Source of the DNA: Acidobacteriota bacterium
GTDB lineage: Bacteria; Acidobacteriota; Terriglobia; Terriglobales; Acidobacteriaceae
Direction of reading: 5' to 3'
Length of the DNA stretch: 64,000 nucleotides
Assembly (NCBI GenBank): GCA_003225005.1
Contig: QIAN01000138.1
Location: 3,266-67,265, forward strand
The position numbers were made by a program, and so were the translations under genes. The notes under the pieces are model-generated. The model was not told the DNA's origin. It made no database searches and saw only the letters and a list, made by a program, of their open reading frames with translations. This document shows positions 1 through 7,607 of this stretch, one piece after another (the stretch's first letter is position 1; each line of letters starts with the position of its first letter).

Positions 1-129
1 CGCTCCGGTGGGATCCGTCACCGTGCCGGTGATGTTGCCAAACACCGCCTGGCCGACCCCGGCAGGAGGAAAGGCCAAGACTAGGAATATGCAAGCCACT
101 ACTGGAATAATCACTTTCGGGAAATGCAT
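1..129 (-). CDS. Oar-like TonB-dependent receptor, N-terminal end only (cut by window edge)
   Basis: Only the first 43 codons lie in the window. They encode a signal peptide (MHFPKVIIPVVACIFLVLAF followed by an Ala/Gly-rich cleavage region) and then the start of a carboxypeptidase-regulatory-like fold, VFGNITGTVTDPTGA. That opening (G-I/T-V-D-P-T/S-G-A) is the usual N-terminus of the very large acidobacterial Oar/TonB receptors, such as the complete one at 42.3-45.7 kb. The ATG at 129 is preceded by a strong GGGGGAGG ribosome site. The assignment rests on this N-terminus alone; another secreted protein with the same domain is possible. Confidence 0.6.
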   Translation of the reverse strand, partial: MHFPKVIIPVVACIFLVLAFPPAGVGQAVFGNITGTVTDPTGA

Positions 130-261
130 GATGAAAACCTCCCCCTGCAACGTTGAGTTTCACCTGTAATGCCCCGATCGACTCCCAACTGTCACTCCCG
201 AACACCCGCCGTCGCAACAAAGCGCCTCACAGTGCCTTTTGGAACTATGCTTCTCAGCAAC

Positions 262-1497
262 CTATGGTGGCATGTGACTCTCCGTCTCGATAATCTGCTG
301 GGTGACGGACGGGCCGGACAAGGGCAGGACGTTGCCAGCTCCAGCGGAATGGAGCTTCTGAAAGAATGCCATTTCCTTTTGCTGGTTGGCTGCGTCGCCC
401 AGCACCTTGTACACCGAGGCCAGCCGAAAATGCGCAACTTCATTTTGCGGCTCGATCCGAACCGCCTCCAACAAATGCCCGAGCGCTTCCCGCGATCTTC
501 CCTGGCTGATCAAGCTGCTGGCTAAAGCGATGTGAGCCTGAGCGAAGTCGGGATGATATTGAACCGCCTTAGAGAAGTGCGCCAGCGCAGGCTCGAACTC
601 GCCTCGCTGGCGATAGATCTCGCCGATTTCATATTCGGCGTCGGAGTTATCCGGCGATATGTTGAGTTCCAGTTCAAATTCCTGCAATGCTTGCTCAACC
701 GCCTTCGGTTCCTTGGAACCCTGCAGGATTGCCCGCCCCAACCGGAAGTGAATCCCTGGCATTCTGGGTTCCATTGCCAGAACATTCCTATACTCCCCGA
801 TGGCCAGATCATAGCGCTGCAGGCTGGCATGAACTTCAGCGATCGCATAATGAAGCCACACTGAGCTGGGAGCAACCCGCATCAGTTGGGTCATCAATTC
901 GTAGGCCCGGTCGGCGTACAGGCGCGATGAGTGAAACAGAATCTCGGGGTCATTGGGATAGCGTTTCAGCAACTCGTCAGCCACTGCCATGGCCTTATCC
1001 TGCTGCTGCAGGCCTTCATAGGCACGCTGAAGGTCCAAGCCGATGAGCCGTCCCATCTGCTTGTCGGACGGGTGGCGGAGCGCCGAGGCCAGGATGACAA
1101 TCGCCTGCTGGTTGCGTCCCAACTCGGCATAACACAGCCCCAACATCGTCTCGGCCTGAGTCATCTTCGGATTCAGCTTTAGTGCCCGTTCAAAGGCCTT
1201 ACTGGCCTCCAAAATTCGACCGTCCGAATAGTAAGCCAGTCCCAGGTTTGCCTGAACTTCGGAGACACCGGGGGCCAGCCCTGCGAGCTTTTCGAGGGAC
1301 TTCACGGCCACGGCCCAATCCTTCGCAGCCATAGCCTCTTGGGCCTGCTTTGAAGTGGCTTCGATTTCGGACTGATTTACGTTCTGCGCAGCAAGGCTCT
1401 TCGGGATGCTCTCGAACGCGAGCATGCAGCACAAAAAACAGAACGCGACTTGCCTTGGCTCAGCCCTCACCGGCCCCCCTCGGAACCTCAGACTCAC
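262..1497 (-). CDS. Secreted tetratricopeptide-repeat protein
   Basis: A 411-residue protein with a hydrophobic export segment near residues 17-36 ending in SLAAQ, followed almost entirely by tandem 34-residue TPR units (from about residue 45 to 385). Recurrent A-L-G-Y/A-P consensus positions are visible, for example VQANLGLAYYSDGRILEASKA and AEYEIGEIYRQRGEFEPALA. TPR arrays are protein-protein scaffolds, so no enzymatic role is implied. The listed start is the longest one; a GTG at codon 10 (VRAEPRQ...) would give a more conventional signal peptide. It lies between the partial receptor on its 3' side and the PIG-L gene, all on the same strand, with 132- and 162-bp gaps, so co-transcription is possible but not shown. 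Confidence 0.8.
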   Translation of the reverse strand: MSLRFRGGPVRAEPRQVAFCFLCCMLAFESIPKSLAAQNVNQSEIEATSKQAQEAMAAKDWAVAVKSLEKLAGLAPGVSEVQANLGLAYYSDGRILEASKAFERALKLNPKMTQAETMLGLCYAELGRNQQAIVILASALRHPSDKQMGRLIGLDLQRAYEGLQQQDKAMAVADELLKRYPNDPEILFHSSRLYADRAYELMTQLMRVAPSSVWLHYAIAEVHASLQRYDLAIGEYRNVLAMEPRMPGIHFRLGRAILQGSKEPKAVEQALQEFELELNISPDNSDAEYEIGEIYRQRGEFEPALAHFSKAVQYHPDFAQAHIALASSLISQGRSREALGHLLEAVRIEPQNEVAHFRLASVYKVLGDAANQQKEMAFFQKLHSAGAGNVLPLSGPSVTQQIIETESHMPP

Positions 1498-1659
1498 TAC
1501 TCGATCACCTTCGACTGGCGGTCAACAGAAGTTTCCGATTCCCTGTATTCGCGAAAGCTTTACACCCGCAGCCCCATTCGTGTCAAGAATATCGACGTTG
1601 CCGTGGCGTACAAAGTACCTCAACTGCGCCGGCCACGGTTCCCGACTTCCGCTGCGGTG

Positions 1660-3030
1660 CTACTGCGGAACTCCGTTGTAATCGATGTGCACTCGGAGCG
1701 TAACGGAACCAATCGTTTGACCGTCAGCTTCCGCTCTCCACGTCAATTGCTGCCAAGTGTTGTTCTGCGCTTCCGGTGCTACAACATTTATTTGGACCGG
1801 GTAGGCATCATGCGCAGCTATGGAATAAATCATCGGACCTGGTTTCTCGGTCCAGCCCGAGGGCAAGACCGAACGCAAGGTGACCTGTTTCGGCGCGTCG
1901 GAATCGTTATGAATTAGAAGTGGGACCCAAACCGTCTTGTCAGGCCCGCCTAAGGCAGTTTCAGGCGCGAGCAATTGTGACAGATGGTCGAGATTGTGTG
2001 ATCGCCAGAATGCGCCATAATAGGCCCAAGGCCCTCCGAATTCCAATGACAGTCCCTGTCGCGCTATAGGCTCGTATCCCCGTGCCCGCACGTATGGAAT
2101 CGTTCCTGGTGTGATGCCCTCGAAGACATCTCCCGTGGTGCTTCCTTTCACCAGCGATTTTCCCAATACGAAGCGCACGGGCTCATTGAGGTATTGATCC
2201 AAATATTTTTTGAGATCAGCCTGGTTCGTCGGCAACTGCGACTTGTCATTCATCCATGCGTCGGAGGCAATTTTTGCGTAGGGAACACCTTTTGAAGGCG
2301 ACACATCGCTGGTCTTGTATTGTGGTCCGCGGCCCTCAAGGAATTCGAAATGAGTGGCGTCGGAGAAGTAGTAGAGCTTTTTCGGCTGCCACGGATGCAG
2401 ACCTTCGCCGTAGTTGCTGATGGCAGTGCGGTCGCGGGGTGCTTCTACCTGTTCGGGGAATGCCACGGGATCGCCGGCGAGGTCGAAGGCTTCGGTGGCG
2501 AGCACGCCTGCGGCCTGGTGGTCGTCGTGATTTTCGCCGGCAACGTAGAGTGGGAGCCACGTCAGAATTACTTCTGGTCGTGTGAGACGCACTAACCGCA
2601 CGATCTGTTCCAAAGAGGCGCCGTGCCCCCAGGTCTCAAGCGAATGCAATACGTCCTGGCCCGGAGTATCGGGACCGTTGAGATACCAAACGTCAAGTAT
2701 CCCCATGGAGGCTAGAGCTCGACGTCCTTCAATTTCGCGTACTGCGCCAAGGGATGCAGCTTGTTCATTGCCCACGGCGTTCCCACCGGCATTGCCATGT
2801 GTGCCATAAAGCACAGATACATGTTTGTGTTCCTCGTAGATGGCCTTCGCTAAATACGGAGCAGCCAAGGAATCGTCATCCGGATGCGCGACGATAAGTA
2901 GAATGTCGGCCTTATAGCGGTCGTCCGACGGTGGATTTGGCGGGGCTGCCGGCAATTGGGCCAGCGCGAGGGAGTAAGGAAAAAAACTTAACAGCACAAA
3001 TCGTGAAGCCAGCGACATTCTTATGATCAT
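1660..3030 (-). CDS. Secreted PIG-L/LmbE family deacetylase-like protein
   Basis: The 456-residue product starts with a signal peptide (residues 1-25, ending ALAQ) and then a PIG-L/LmbE zinc deacetylase domain. The diagnostic metal motif AHPDD is at residues 48-52 and the second metal motif HDDH at 168-171. This superfamily removes N-acetyl groups from GlcNAc-type substrates such as GlcNAc-PI and mycothiol precursors. The C-terminal roughly 180 residues form an extra beta-rich module (VWVPLLIHNDSDAPKQVTL...) resembling an NPCBM/NEW3-type sugar-associated domain, so the natural substrate is probably an extracellular glycan. An in-frame ATG at codon 5 is an alternative start. The specific substrate cannot be read from the sequence. 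Confidence 0.85.
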   Translation of the reverse strand: MIIRMSLASRFVLLSFFPYSLALAQLPAAPPNPPSDDRYKADILLIVAHPDDDSLAAPYLAKAIYEEHKHVSVLYGTHGNAGGNAVGNEQAASLGAVREIEGRRALASMGILDVWYLNGPDTPGQDVLHSLETWGHGASLEQIVRLVRLTRPEVILTWLPLYVAGENHDDHQAAGVLATEAFDLAGDPVAFPEQVEAPRDRTAISNYGEGLHPWQPKKLYYFSDATHFEFLEGRGPQYKTSDVSPSKGVPYAKIASDAWMNDKSQLPTNQADLKKYLDQYLNEPVRFVLGKSLVKGSTTGDVFEGITPGTIPYVRARGYEPIARQGLSLEFGGPWAYYGAFWRSHNLDHLSQLLAPETALGGPDKTVWVPLLIHNDSDAPKQVTLRSVLPSGWTEKPGPMIYSIAAHDAYPVQINVVAPEAQNNTWQQLTWRAEADGQTIGSVTLRVHIDYNGVPQ

Positions 3031-3670
3031 GCATATTCCCCAGTTATGGCGTTACATCCTTCTGCCCCAGGCACCACACTCAGCCGGATAACCCCCGGTC
3101 GCATTAAGGCAAGTGTATTCGAGGTTGACCCAAGGGTTCTATCGAGGAATGCTCCCGAAACATTGGCGAGTCGGAGCATTTTACATCGCGCCTACGAACA
3201 TTTGTGTATTCTGATCCTGCTACCAAGCCTAGACCCTCTCCACCTTATGCTGGCAGATACACCGTGGCCTCGCGATTTCGGTGCCACTCTTACGAATGTG
3301 GGTCCATTGTCCGAGGGCTTCGAACCGTCTGTTGCCTCGCCGCTCCAACCTCGTAGGCTATGTGCGATGGGACGCACGGTCTGATCGATTTCCTCCTTGT
3401 CAGACAATCATTCCAACAGCTTTCAGGCCGCAGTCAGGGTTGCCCGTCATCCAGCCGTAATCGGCGACAGGTGCCAACCGAGCTTCCAATTTCCCGCATT
3501 TTGACTTCGAGCCTGCGTTGGCGGATAGCGGCGATCAGGACAGGAACCGAGAAAGCATCCTTGCCGTCACATTCTCGCGCTGCGAGTTCTGCTAATCTCG
3601 TTGAAAACATGATCACCTCAGAACCAATCAGGTCTGCAGCGTAAACGGCCGATCAGTCAGCGATCTCTTG
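3031..3670. other. Gene-free stretch with no recognisable content
   Basis: About 640 bp between the PIG-L gene and the first toxin-antitoxin operon. Short open frames occur on both strands but none has a ribosome site plus a recognisable motif. I see no tRNA, repeat family or intact transposase here. Its composition and position before a run of toxin-antitoxin modules and insertion sequences suggest decayed accessory DNA, which is inference only. Confidence 0.4.
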
Positions 3671-3700
3671 TTGACTAGTCATATGACTAGTCCCTATAAT
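3671..3700 (+). promoter_or_regulatory. Promoter with embedded 20-bp perfect palindrome (autoregulatory operator of the Phd/VapC operon)
   Basis: A -35 box TTGACT (3671-3676) and a perfect -10 box TATAAT (3695-3700) are separated by 18 bp. The spacer and the last four bases of the -35 box are covered by the perfect palindrome GACTAGTCATATGACTAGTC (3673-3692). Phd/YefM antitoxins repress their own operons by binding such palindromes, so occupancy here would block RNA polymerase directly. The AAGGAGG ribosome site and ATG of the antitoxin follow about 20-30 bp downstream. Confidence 0.8.
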
Positions 3701-3729
3701 TAGAGTTTCTCGAACTAAGGAGGTTTGGC

Positions 3730-3987
3730 ATGGGTTCATGGCAAGTGCAAGATGCGAAGGCCCGGTTTAGCGAATTCTTGGATGCCAGCATCCGGAAGGG
3801 TCCGCAGGTCGTCACCCGCCGGGGAGTTGAAACCGCTGTCCTTGTACCGATTAGGGAGTGGAACCGTTTGCAACAGGCTGCCCGCCCGAGTCTCAAGGAC
3901 TTGTTGTTGGCGCCGAAAACTCGCTTTGACAATTTGATCCCGGAGCGCCACAAATTGCGGCGACGCACTGTCCGGGAGAGCAAATGA
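3730..3987 (+). CDS. Type II antitoxin, Phd/YefM family
   Basis: An 85-residue protein with the Phd/YefM N-terminal fold: WQVQDAKARFSEFLDAS (residues 4-20), then the TRRGVETAVLVPIREWNRL strand-helix (29-47). The rest is a charged, probably disordered toxin-neutralising tail. It should bind DNA as a dimer at the upstream palindrome and neutralise the PIN toxin encoded next. The strong AAGGAGG site just upstream supports the ATG at 3730. Its stop codon overlaps the toxin start (ATGA), the usual arrangement for translational coupling. Confidence 0.9.
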   Translation: MGSWQVQDAKARFSEFLDASIRKGPQVVTRRGVETAVLVPIREWNRLQQAARPSLKDLLLAPKTRFDNLIPERHKLRRRTVRESK

Positions 3988-4397
3988 ACAGGTACCTCTT
4001 AGATACCAATGTCGTGTCCGAATTGCGAAAGCCGCGCCCGCATGGGGGAGTGGTCGCTTGGCTCAACAATCAAGAGGAGGACCAATTGTTTCTTTCGGCC
4101 GTGACGATGGGCGAATTACAAGCAGGCATTGCGCGGACCCGCCGCCAAGATCCATCGAAGGCGAGGGACATCGAGTCTTGGGTGGATCAGCTGGCAGCTT
4201 CGTATCAGATACTGCCAATGGATACACCGTGCTTTCGAGAGTGGGGCCGTATCATGGAGCGAAAACCAGATAGATTGCTGGAGGACGCCATGATTGCTGC
4301 CACTGCACGCGTTCACCAACTGATCGTAGCCACGAGAAATGAAGCGGATTTCCGGCAGCTGGACGTTCGAATTCTCAACCCGTTTACGACGAGCTAG
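3984..4397 (+). CDS. Type II toxin, VapC-like PIN-domain ribonuclease
   Basis: A 137-residue PIN domain with all four acidic metal-binding residues visible: D7 in LLDTNVVSEL, E44 in TMGELQAG, D101 in LLEDAMIAATA and D122 in NEADF. PIN toxins are Mg/Mn-dependent endoribonucleases that cut tRNA or rRNA when released from their antitoxin. The start overlaps the antitoxin stop by 4 bp. Pairing of a PIN toxin with a Phd-type antitoxin is common in soil bacteria. The catalytic set is complete, so the toxin is probably functional. The RNA target cannot be inferred. Confidence 0.9.
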   Translation: MNRYLLDTNVVSELRKPRPHGGVVAWLNNQEEDQLFLSAVTMGELQAGIARTRRQDPSKARDIESWVDQLAASYQILPMDTPCFREWGRIMERKPDRLLEDAMIAATARVHQLIVATRNEADFRQLDVRILNPFTTS

Positions 4398-4732
4398 CTT
4401 CCTTCCGAGATGGAATCGATTGTGTGCCGGAAGTTGCCGAACGGCACGAAGCGTGGAACGGGCATAGCAGGTATTCCGCTTACGGCCGATCGGTTGGCCA
4501 TCCTTCGCTTCCGGATTGCCAGTCACCCGAAAGCGACTGCGGAGTGAGTAAGCACACACCGCGCTGAACTTCTGGCCGCTACCGGGAAGTCTGAGCCTTT
4601 CTTGGAGGTCTCATCACAGGGTGCCCGCTTCTCAGGGCCATCTCACGTCCAAGCGCATAAATCTCGTCCCTGGCAGGGTCTCGCCCCAATGATCTGTGAG
4701 CCATGTACCACTGAGCAAAACCGTAAGGCGAA
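4398..4732. other. Intergenic stretch between two convergent toxin genes
   Basis: About 335 bp separate the two convergently oriented PIN-toxin genes. On the minus strand an open frame runs through about 4579-4740 and reads ...QWYMAHRSLGRDPARDEIYALG..., which looks protein-like, but it has no start or ribosome site of its own and I do not recognise it. It may be the relic of a gene formerly downstream of the second toxin. No terminator with a clear U-tract was found. Confidence 0.35.
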
Positions 4733-5125
4733 TTAAAACAGCTCGATGGGTGCCGCATGGCCCGAGGCAGAAGCGAGTCGACCGTCCCGTGTAACCAACG
4801 CAGCTCCGAGCTTTTCGGCCAGCACAATGTAGGCAGCATCATAGGCAGAAAAATTGTTGCGCAGTTGCCAGATCCGGGGGAGGAGCACCAGATGAGGATA
4901 CCGAGTAATGCGAAGATCCAGCAGATCGCGCACCGCGTCGTCAGCACGGTGTACAGGGACCACCCCTTGCTGTGCCAGACGCCGTAGCACTTGGATGACC
5001 TCAAGATCTAGCAGGTGAGGCGTATGCAGAGTTTCGTTTTGTGAATAAATCCGGTTCTCAATGCGCTGCCCCGCTGGTGTCTGAAGAAGCCAGTCAACTG
5101 CCGCAGACGCATCCAGCACGATCAT
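4733..5125 (-). CDS. Type II toxin, VapC/FitB-like PIN-domain ribonuclease
   Basis: A 130-residue PIN domain distinct in sequence from the one at 3984. Acidic residues are D5 (VLDASAAVDWL), E42 (LLDLEVIQVLRR), D96 (SAYDAAYI) and D114 (VTRDGRL), so the catalytic set is intact. The subfamily with the D-A-S-A start is usually paired with a ribbon-helix-helix FitA-type antitoxin, which is what lies immediately upstream with a 4-bp ATGA overlap. It is expected to act as an endoribonuclease on a structured RNA; the target is unknown. Confidence 0.9.
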   Translation of the reverse strand: MIVLDASAAVDWLLQTPAGQRIENRIYSQNETLHTPHLLDLEVIQVLRRLAQQGVVPVHRADDAVRDLLDLRITRYPHLVLLPRIWQLRNNFSAYDAAYIVLAEKLGAALVTRDGRLASASGHAAPIELF

Positions 5126-5352
5126 CGTGCCTCGCGCTCTTCTCGCACCAAGCGGGCGGTATCGAGCTGCGCCGAAACCGGCTTACGCTTATGCAGGCGG
5201 TCGCGCAATTCTGCGAGCGTTGGCCGTTCCGCGATTTCCTTCATCTCCGCCAACAGATAGTCCGAAAGTGACATGCCCGCCATGGCAGCGCGAGCTTTCA
5301 GGCCTCGGTGCAGGGCATCGGGTACATTGCGAACCTGAATCATCTTTGACAT
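5122..5352 (-). CDS. Type II antitoxin, FitA-like ribbon-helix-helix protein
   Basis: A 76-residue protein whose N-terminus MIQVRNVPDALHRGLKARA then AGMSLSDYLLAEM is the Arc/MetJ-type ribbon-helix-helix of the FitA family. The charged C-terminal half (KRKPVSAQLDTARLVREER) is the toxin-binding tail. The start at 5352 sits only about seven bases after the predicted -10 box, so the mRNA may be leaderless. A second in-frame ATG three codons later also lacks a ribosome site. The protein should dimerise on the nested inverted repeat that overlaps its own promoter. Confidence 0.88.
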   Translation of the reverse strand: MSKMIQVRNVPDALHRGLKARAAMAGMSLSDYLLAEMKEIAERPTLAELRDRLHKRKPVSAQLDTARLVREEREAR

Positions 5353-5387
5353 GTTGCAAGCATACTTTCATGCTATCCACATGTCAA
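5348..5387 (-). promoter_or_regulatory. Promoter and nested inverted-repeat operator of the FitA/VapC operon
   Basis: Read on the minus strand: -35 TTGACA (5382-5387), 17-bp spacer, -10 TATGCT (5359-5364). Two inverted repeats lie over it. The outer arms GACATGT/ACATGTC are at 5348-5354 and 5379-5385; the inner arms AGCAT/ATGCT flank the spacer around 5359-5373. Bound antitoxin would therefore cover both promoter boxes. The predicted transcription start coincides with the A of the antitoxin ATG. Confidence 0.7.
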
Positions 5388-5465
5388 CCGAGATTGCATT
5401 CCCCCCGCATTCCCCCCACGTCAATTCTTTCCCGCGGCAAATCCCGCATTCTGGCTACACGGCCT

Positions 5466-5481
5466 ACACGGCCTGGGAGTG
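5466..5481 (+). repeat. Left copy of 16-bp target-site duplication of the ISNCY element
   Basis: ACACGGCCTGGGAGTG occurs here and again at 8794-8809, directly outside the two inverted ends of the insertion sequence. The left copy is also part of a short local tandem of TACACGGCC. Long duplications of this kind are characteristic of IS1202-like ISNCY elements. Confidence 0.85.
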
Positions 5482-5507
5482 TGTCGCGCGACTTTGATAA
5501 TGTCCCC
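5482..5507 (+). repeat. Left terminal inverted repeat of the ISNCY element
   Basis: This 26-bp end begins TGTCGCGCGAC and ends AATGTCCCC. It matches the inverted right end (8768-8793) at the outer TGTC, the internal CGAC and the inner AATGTCCCC, with a few mismatches between. Confidence 0.8.
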
Positions 5508-5594
5508 ATGCGGCGACATTAGAAATGTCCCCTTTTAGCGACGTTACGACAATAGAAATGTCCCCTAATCTGGAGGTCTCCACAGGAGGCCAGA

Positions 5595-6064
5595 TTGGGA
5601 AGGACAGCGATGAGCTGTAAGGAATTGCGACGAGCCGGAGTATTGGCGCGAGTGAAAAGCGGCGAACTAAAACTGGGAAACGCCGCGGTGATGATGGGGC
5701 TGAGCTATCGCCAGACCAAGCGCTTGGCAAAACGCTATCGAGAAGAGGGAGCCAAAGGGCTGAAGCACGGAAGCGCGGGGCGGGAGTCGAACCGAAAGAA
5801 GCCGGGGAAATTCCGGGAACGAGTGTTGCGGTTAGTGGGCAAGAAGTATTCCGGGGAGGAAGGAGAGCGGTTCGGGCCGACGTTAGCGGCCGAGCACTTG
5901 GCGAGCGACGATCATGTGGAAGTGAATGCGCAGACCCTGCGGCGCTGGATGTTGTCAGAAGGGTTATGGAGTCGGGCGCGGAAGCGGCGCATGCATCGCC
6001 AGCGGCGAGAACGGAAAGAGCATGTGGGGGAACTGGTACAGATGGATGGAAGTTTCCACGACTG
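5595..6064 (+). pseudogene. ISNCY-family transposase, N-terminal part (gene split by IS110)
   Basis: Encodes the N-terminal 156 residues of an ISNCY (IS1202-group) transposase: an N-terminal helix-turn-helix (LKLGNAAVMMGLSYRQTKRLAKRY), a basic linker, and the first catalytic Asp of the DDE/rve domain in QMDGSFHD. Translation would start at TTG 5595 (AGGAGG five bases upstream) or ATG 5610 (GGAAGGA upstream). The frame runs into the IS110 left end at 6065 and stops soon after. Joining 6064 directly to 7611 restores the uninterrupted reading GSFHDWLEERG, which shows that the two halves were one gene. Confidence 0.9.
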
Positions 6065-6099
6065 TCATCTAGGGCCTGCGGCCCGCGAAATTACATGAA

Positions 6100-6305
6100 A
6101 ATTTCTCAGAGCCAAGCCATAATCCACGATGGCTCGGAGCGGCGAGATTGATCCAACAGTGGAGAGGCTGAGACCGAACGACTGTCTGATCCGGAGCGTG
6201 CGTGATAGAGCGAATAAATGGCGCGTTGTCTCTCCCCCCCGGTGGGAGCGGCGATAGCCCGAGACCCTGCTTAATGTAATCTGCGGCACGCTCTCCGCTC
6301 CCGCC
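6100..6305 (+). ncRNA. Putative bridge RNA of the IS110 element
   Basis: IS110-group elements are known to express a non-coding bridge RNA from the left end with a target-binding and a donor-binding loop. Here a lower stem AGCC/GGCT (6110-6113/6166-6169) and an upper stem CTCG/CGAG (6133-6136/6143-6146) enclose an internal loop. Its 5' side carries TCCACGA (6123-6129), identical to the target just left of the core (6055-6061). Its 3' side carries TCCAAC (6152-6157), the complement of the target right of the core (GTTGGA, 7611-7616). A second 11-bp stem (6241-6251/6295-6305, one U-G pair) encloses GACCCTG (6263-6269), matching the element's own right end GACC-CT-G (7604-7610). A right donor guide was not identified. 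RNA ends are approximate. Confidence 0.7.
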
Positions 6306-6317
6306 AGGAGGAAGCCT

Positions 6318-7589
6318 ATGGCGTATAGGATAGCCGGAATTGACGTCCACAAAAAGAAGCTGGCTGTAGTCGTGGCCGACGTCGAAGTCGACGACGCATA
6401 CCAATTTGAGCGACGCTGGTTCGGAAGCAACCCGGAGCAGTTGCAACGGCTGGCGGAGTGGCTCATTGAGCAGCGAGTCGAGGAAGTGGTGATGGAGTCC
6501 ACTGCCCAATACTGGAAACCGCTGTGGAGCGCACTCGAACGGTACTGGAAACCGAGCTGTCAAAATCGGGAAGGTGCCGGGAAAATGTCGGGAACACTCC
6601 ATCTGGCGCAAGCATTGTCCAACCGCGGACGACGCGGGCGCAAGAAAGACTTTCCGGACGCGGAACGTTTGGTGAAGTGGTTGATTTCCCAGGAGCTGAC
6701 TTTGAGCTTTGTGCCCGATACCGAACAGCGACTGTGGAGGACACTCACACGCACAAAGTATCAACGGACGCGGGACAAAGTCCGTCTGCAGAATCAACTG
6801 GAGGCACTGCTGGAAGAAGCGCATATCAAATTATCCAGTCTGGTCTCGGATCTGTTGGGGGTCAGTGCGCGTCGTATGCTGCATGCGCTAGCGGATGGAG
6901 AGACCGATCCGGCGGCTGTGGCCGCCTTGGCCCATCAGTGCTTGCGTGCCACGCCGGCCGAGTTGCGCGACGCGCTGGGCGCCTGCACCGAACTCAACCC
7001 GGTCTACCGTCGGCTCATAAGATTGGCACTGGACGACTTGCAATTGATCGAGCAGCAGATCGGCCAACTGGACCAGGAGATCGCGAGCCTGCTCCGCGAG
7101 CATCAGGATGCGGTCCAACGGCTAGCGGAAGTCCCCGGTTTAGGGGTCGATTCGGCGCAACAGATCATTGCCGAGGTGGGTGCCAAGGCAGCGACCTTCG
7201 CTTCCGCCAAGAATCTGGTCTCGTGGGTAGGAGCATGCCCGGGCGACGAGGAAAGCGCCGGCGTGAACCGCAGCAAACGCTCGCCCAAGGGCAACCGTCA
7301 AATGCGCCGCATTCTCAATCAATCTGCCAATGCTGCCGTCAAACACAAAGGAAGTATCTTCGAGATCGTCTATCGTCGTTTCGTGCCGCGTCTCGGACAC
7401 AACAAAGCCATCGGAGCCATTGCGCATCGCCTCTGTCAGTTGATCTGGATCATTTTGCACAAAGGCGTTCGCTATGAGGAACGCGGCCCCTCAGTATGCG
7501 AAAAGGCCAAGCGAGTCCGCACCTCGCGAATGATCCGGACACTCCGAGCCCTTGGCTACCGAGTCGAACCAGCAGTGATTCCGGCATGA
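6318..7589 (+). CDS. IS110-family transposase (bridge-RNA-guided recombinase)
   Basis: The 423-residue protein has the N-terminal RuvC-like DEDD domain, with catalytic acids visible in GIDVHKKKLAV (D9), VVMESTAQYWKPLW and RGRKKDFPDAERL. A coiled region precedes the C-terminal transposase_20 domain (EVPGLGVDSAQQIIAEVG ... LVSWVGACPG ... SAGVNRSKRSPKGNRQMRR), where the nucleophilic serine of this family resides. The CCAGGAGG ribosome site supports the ATG at 6318. Domain set and length are those of an intact enzyme. Together with the upstream non-coding end it would excise as a circle and reinsert at sequence-matched sites. Confidence 0.95.
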   Translation: MAYRIAGIDVHKKKLAVVVADVEVDDAYQFERRWFGSNPEQLQRLAEWLIEQRVEEVVMESTAQYWKPLWSALERYWKPSCQNREGAGKMSGTLHLAQALSNRGRRGRKKDFPDAERLVKWLISQELTLSFVPDTEQRLWRTLTRTKYQRTRDKVRLQNQLEALLEEAHIKLSSLVSDLLGVSARRMLHALADGETDPAAVAALAHQCLRATPAELRDALGACTELNPVYRRLIRLALDDLQLIEQQIGQLDQEIASLLREHQDAVQRLAEVPGLGVDSAQQIIAEVGAKAATFASAKNLVSWVGACPGDEESAGVNRSKRSPKGNRQMRRILNQSANAAVKHKGSIFEIVYRRFVPRLGHNKAIGAIAHRLCQLIWIILHKGVRYEERGPSVCEKAKRVRTSRMIRTLRALGYRVEPAVIPA

Positions 7590-7607
7590 GGAGGGGATTT
7601 TTCGACC

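Larger units (their letters stand above)
6062..7607 (+). mobile_element. IS110-group insertion sequence nested in the ISNCY transposase gene
   Basis: The boundary was deduced by restoring the split host gene: the target reads ...CCACGA-CT-GGTTGGAGG. The bases CTG occur at both junctions (6062-6064 and 7608-7610), consistent with recombination at a CT core dinucleotide and no inverted ends, as in IS110/IS621. The element is about 1546 bp, with a long 5' non-coding end (about 255 bp) and almost no 3' non-coding end (18 bp after the stop). That layout is typical of the IS110 group proper rather than the IS1111 group. Confidence 0.85.

Noticed and set aside
3046-3384. 112-codon frame in the 3.0-3.7 kb gap containing an EGFEPSVA stretch
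   Set aside because: No ribosome site, no recognisable domain, and the opposite strand is open as well; composition does not favour coding.
6069-6824. 251-codon minus-strand open frame in the IS110 left end and transposase
   Set aside because: Antisense to the intact IS110 transposase and its non-coding RNA region; no protein-family signature.
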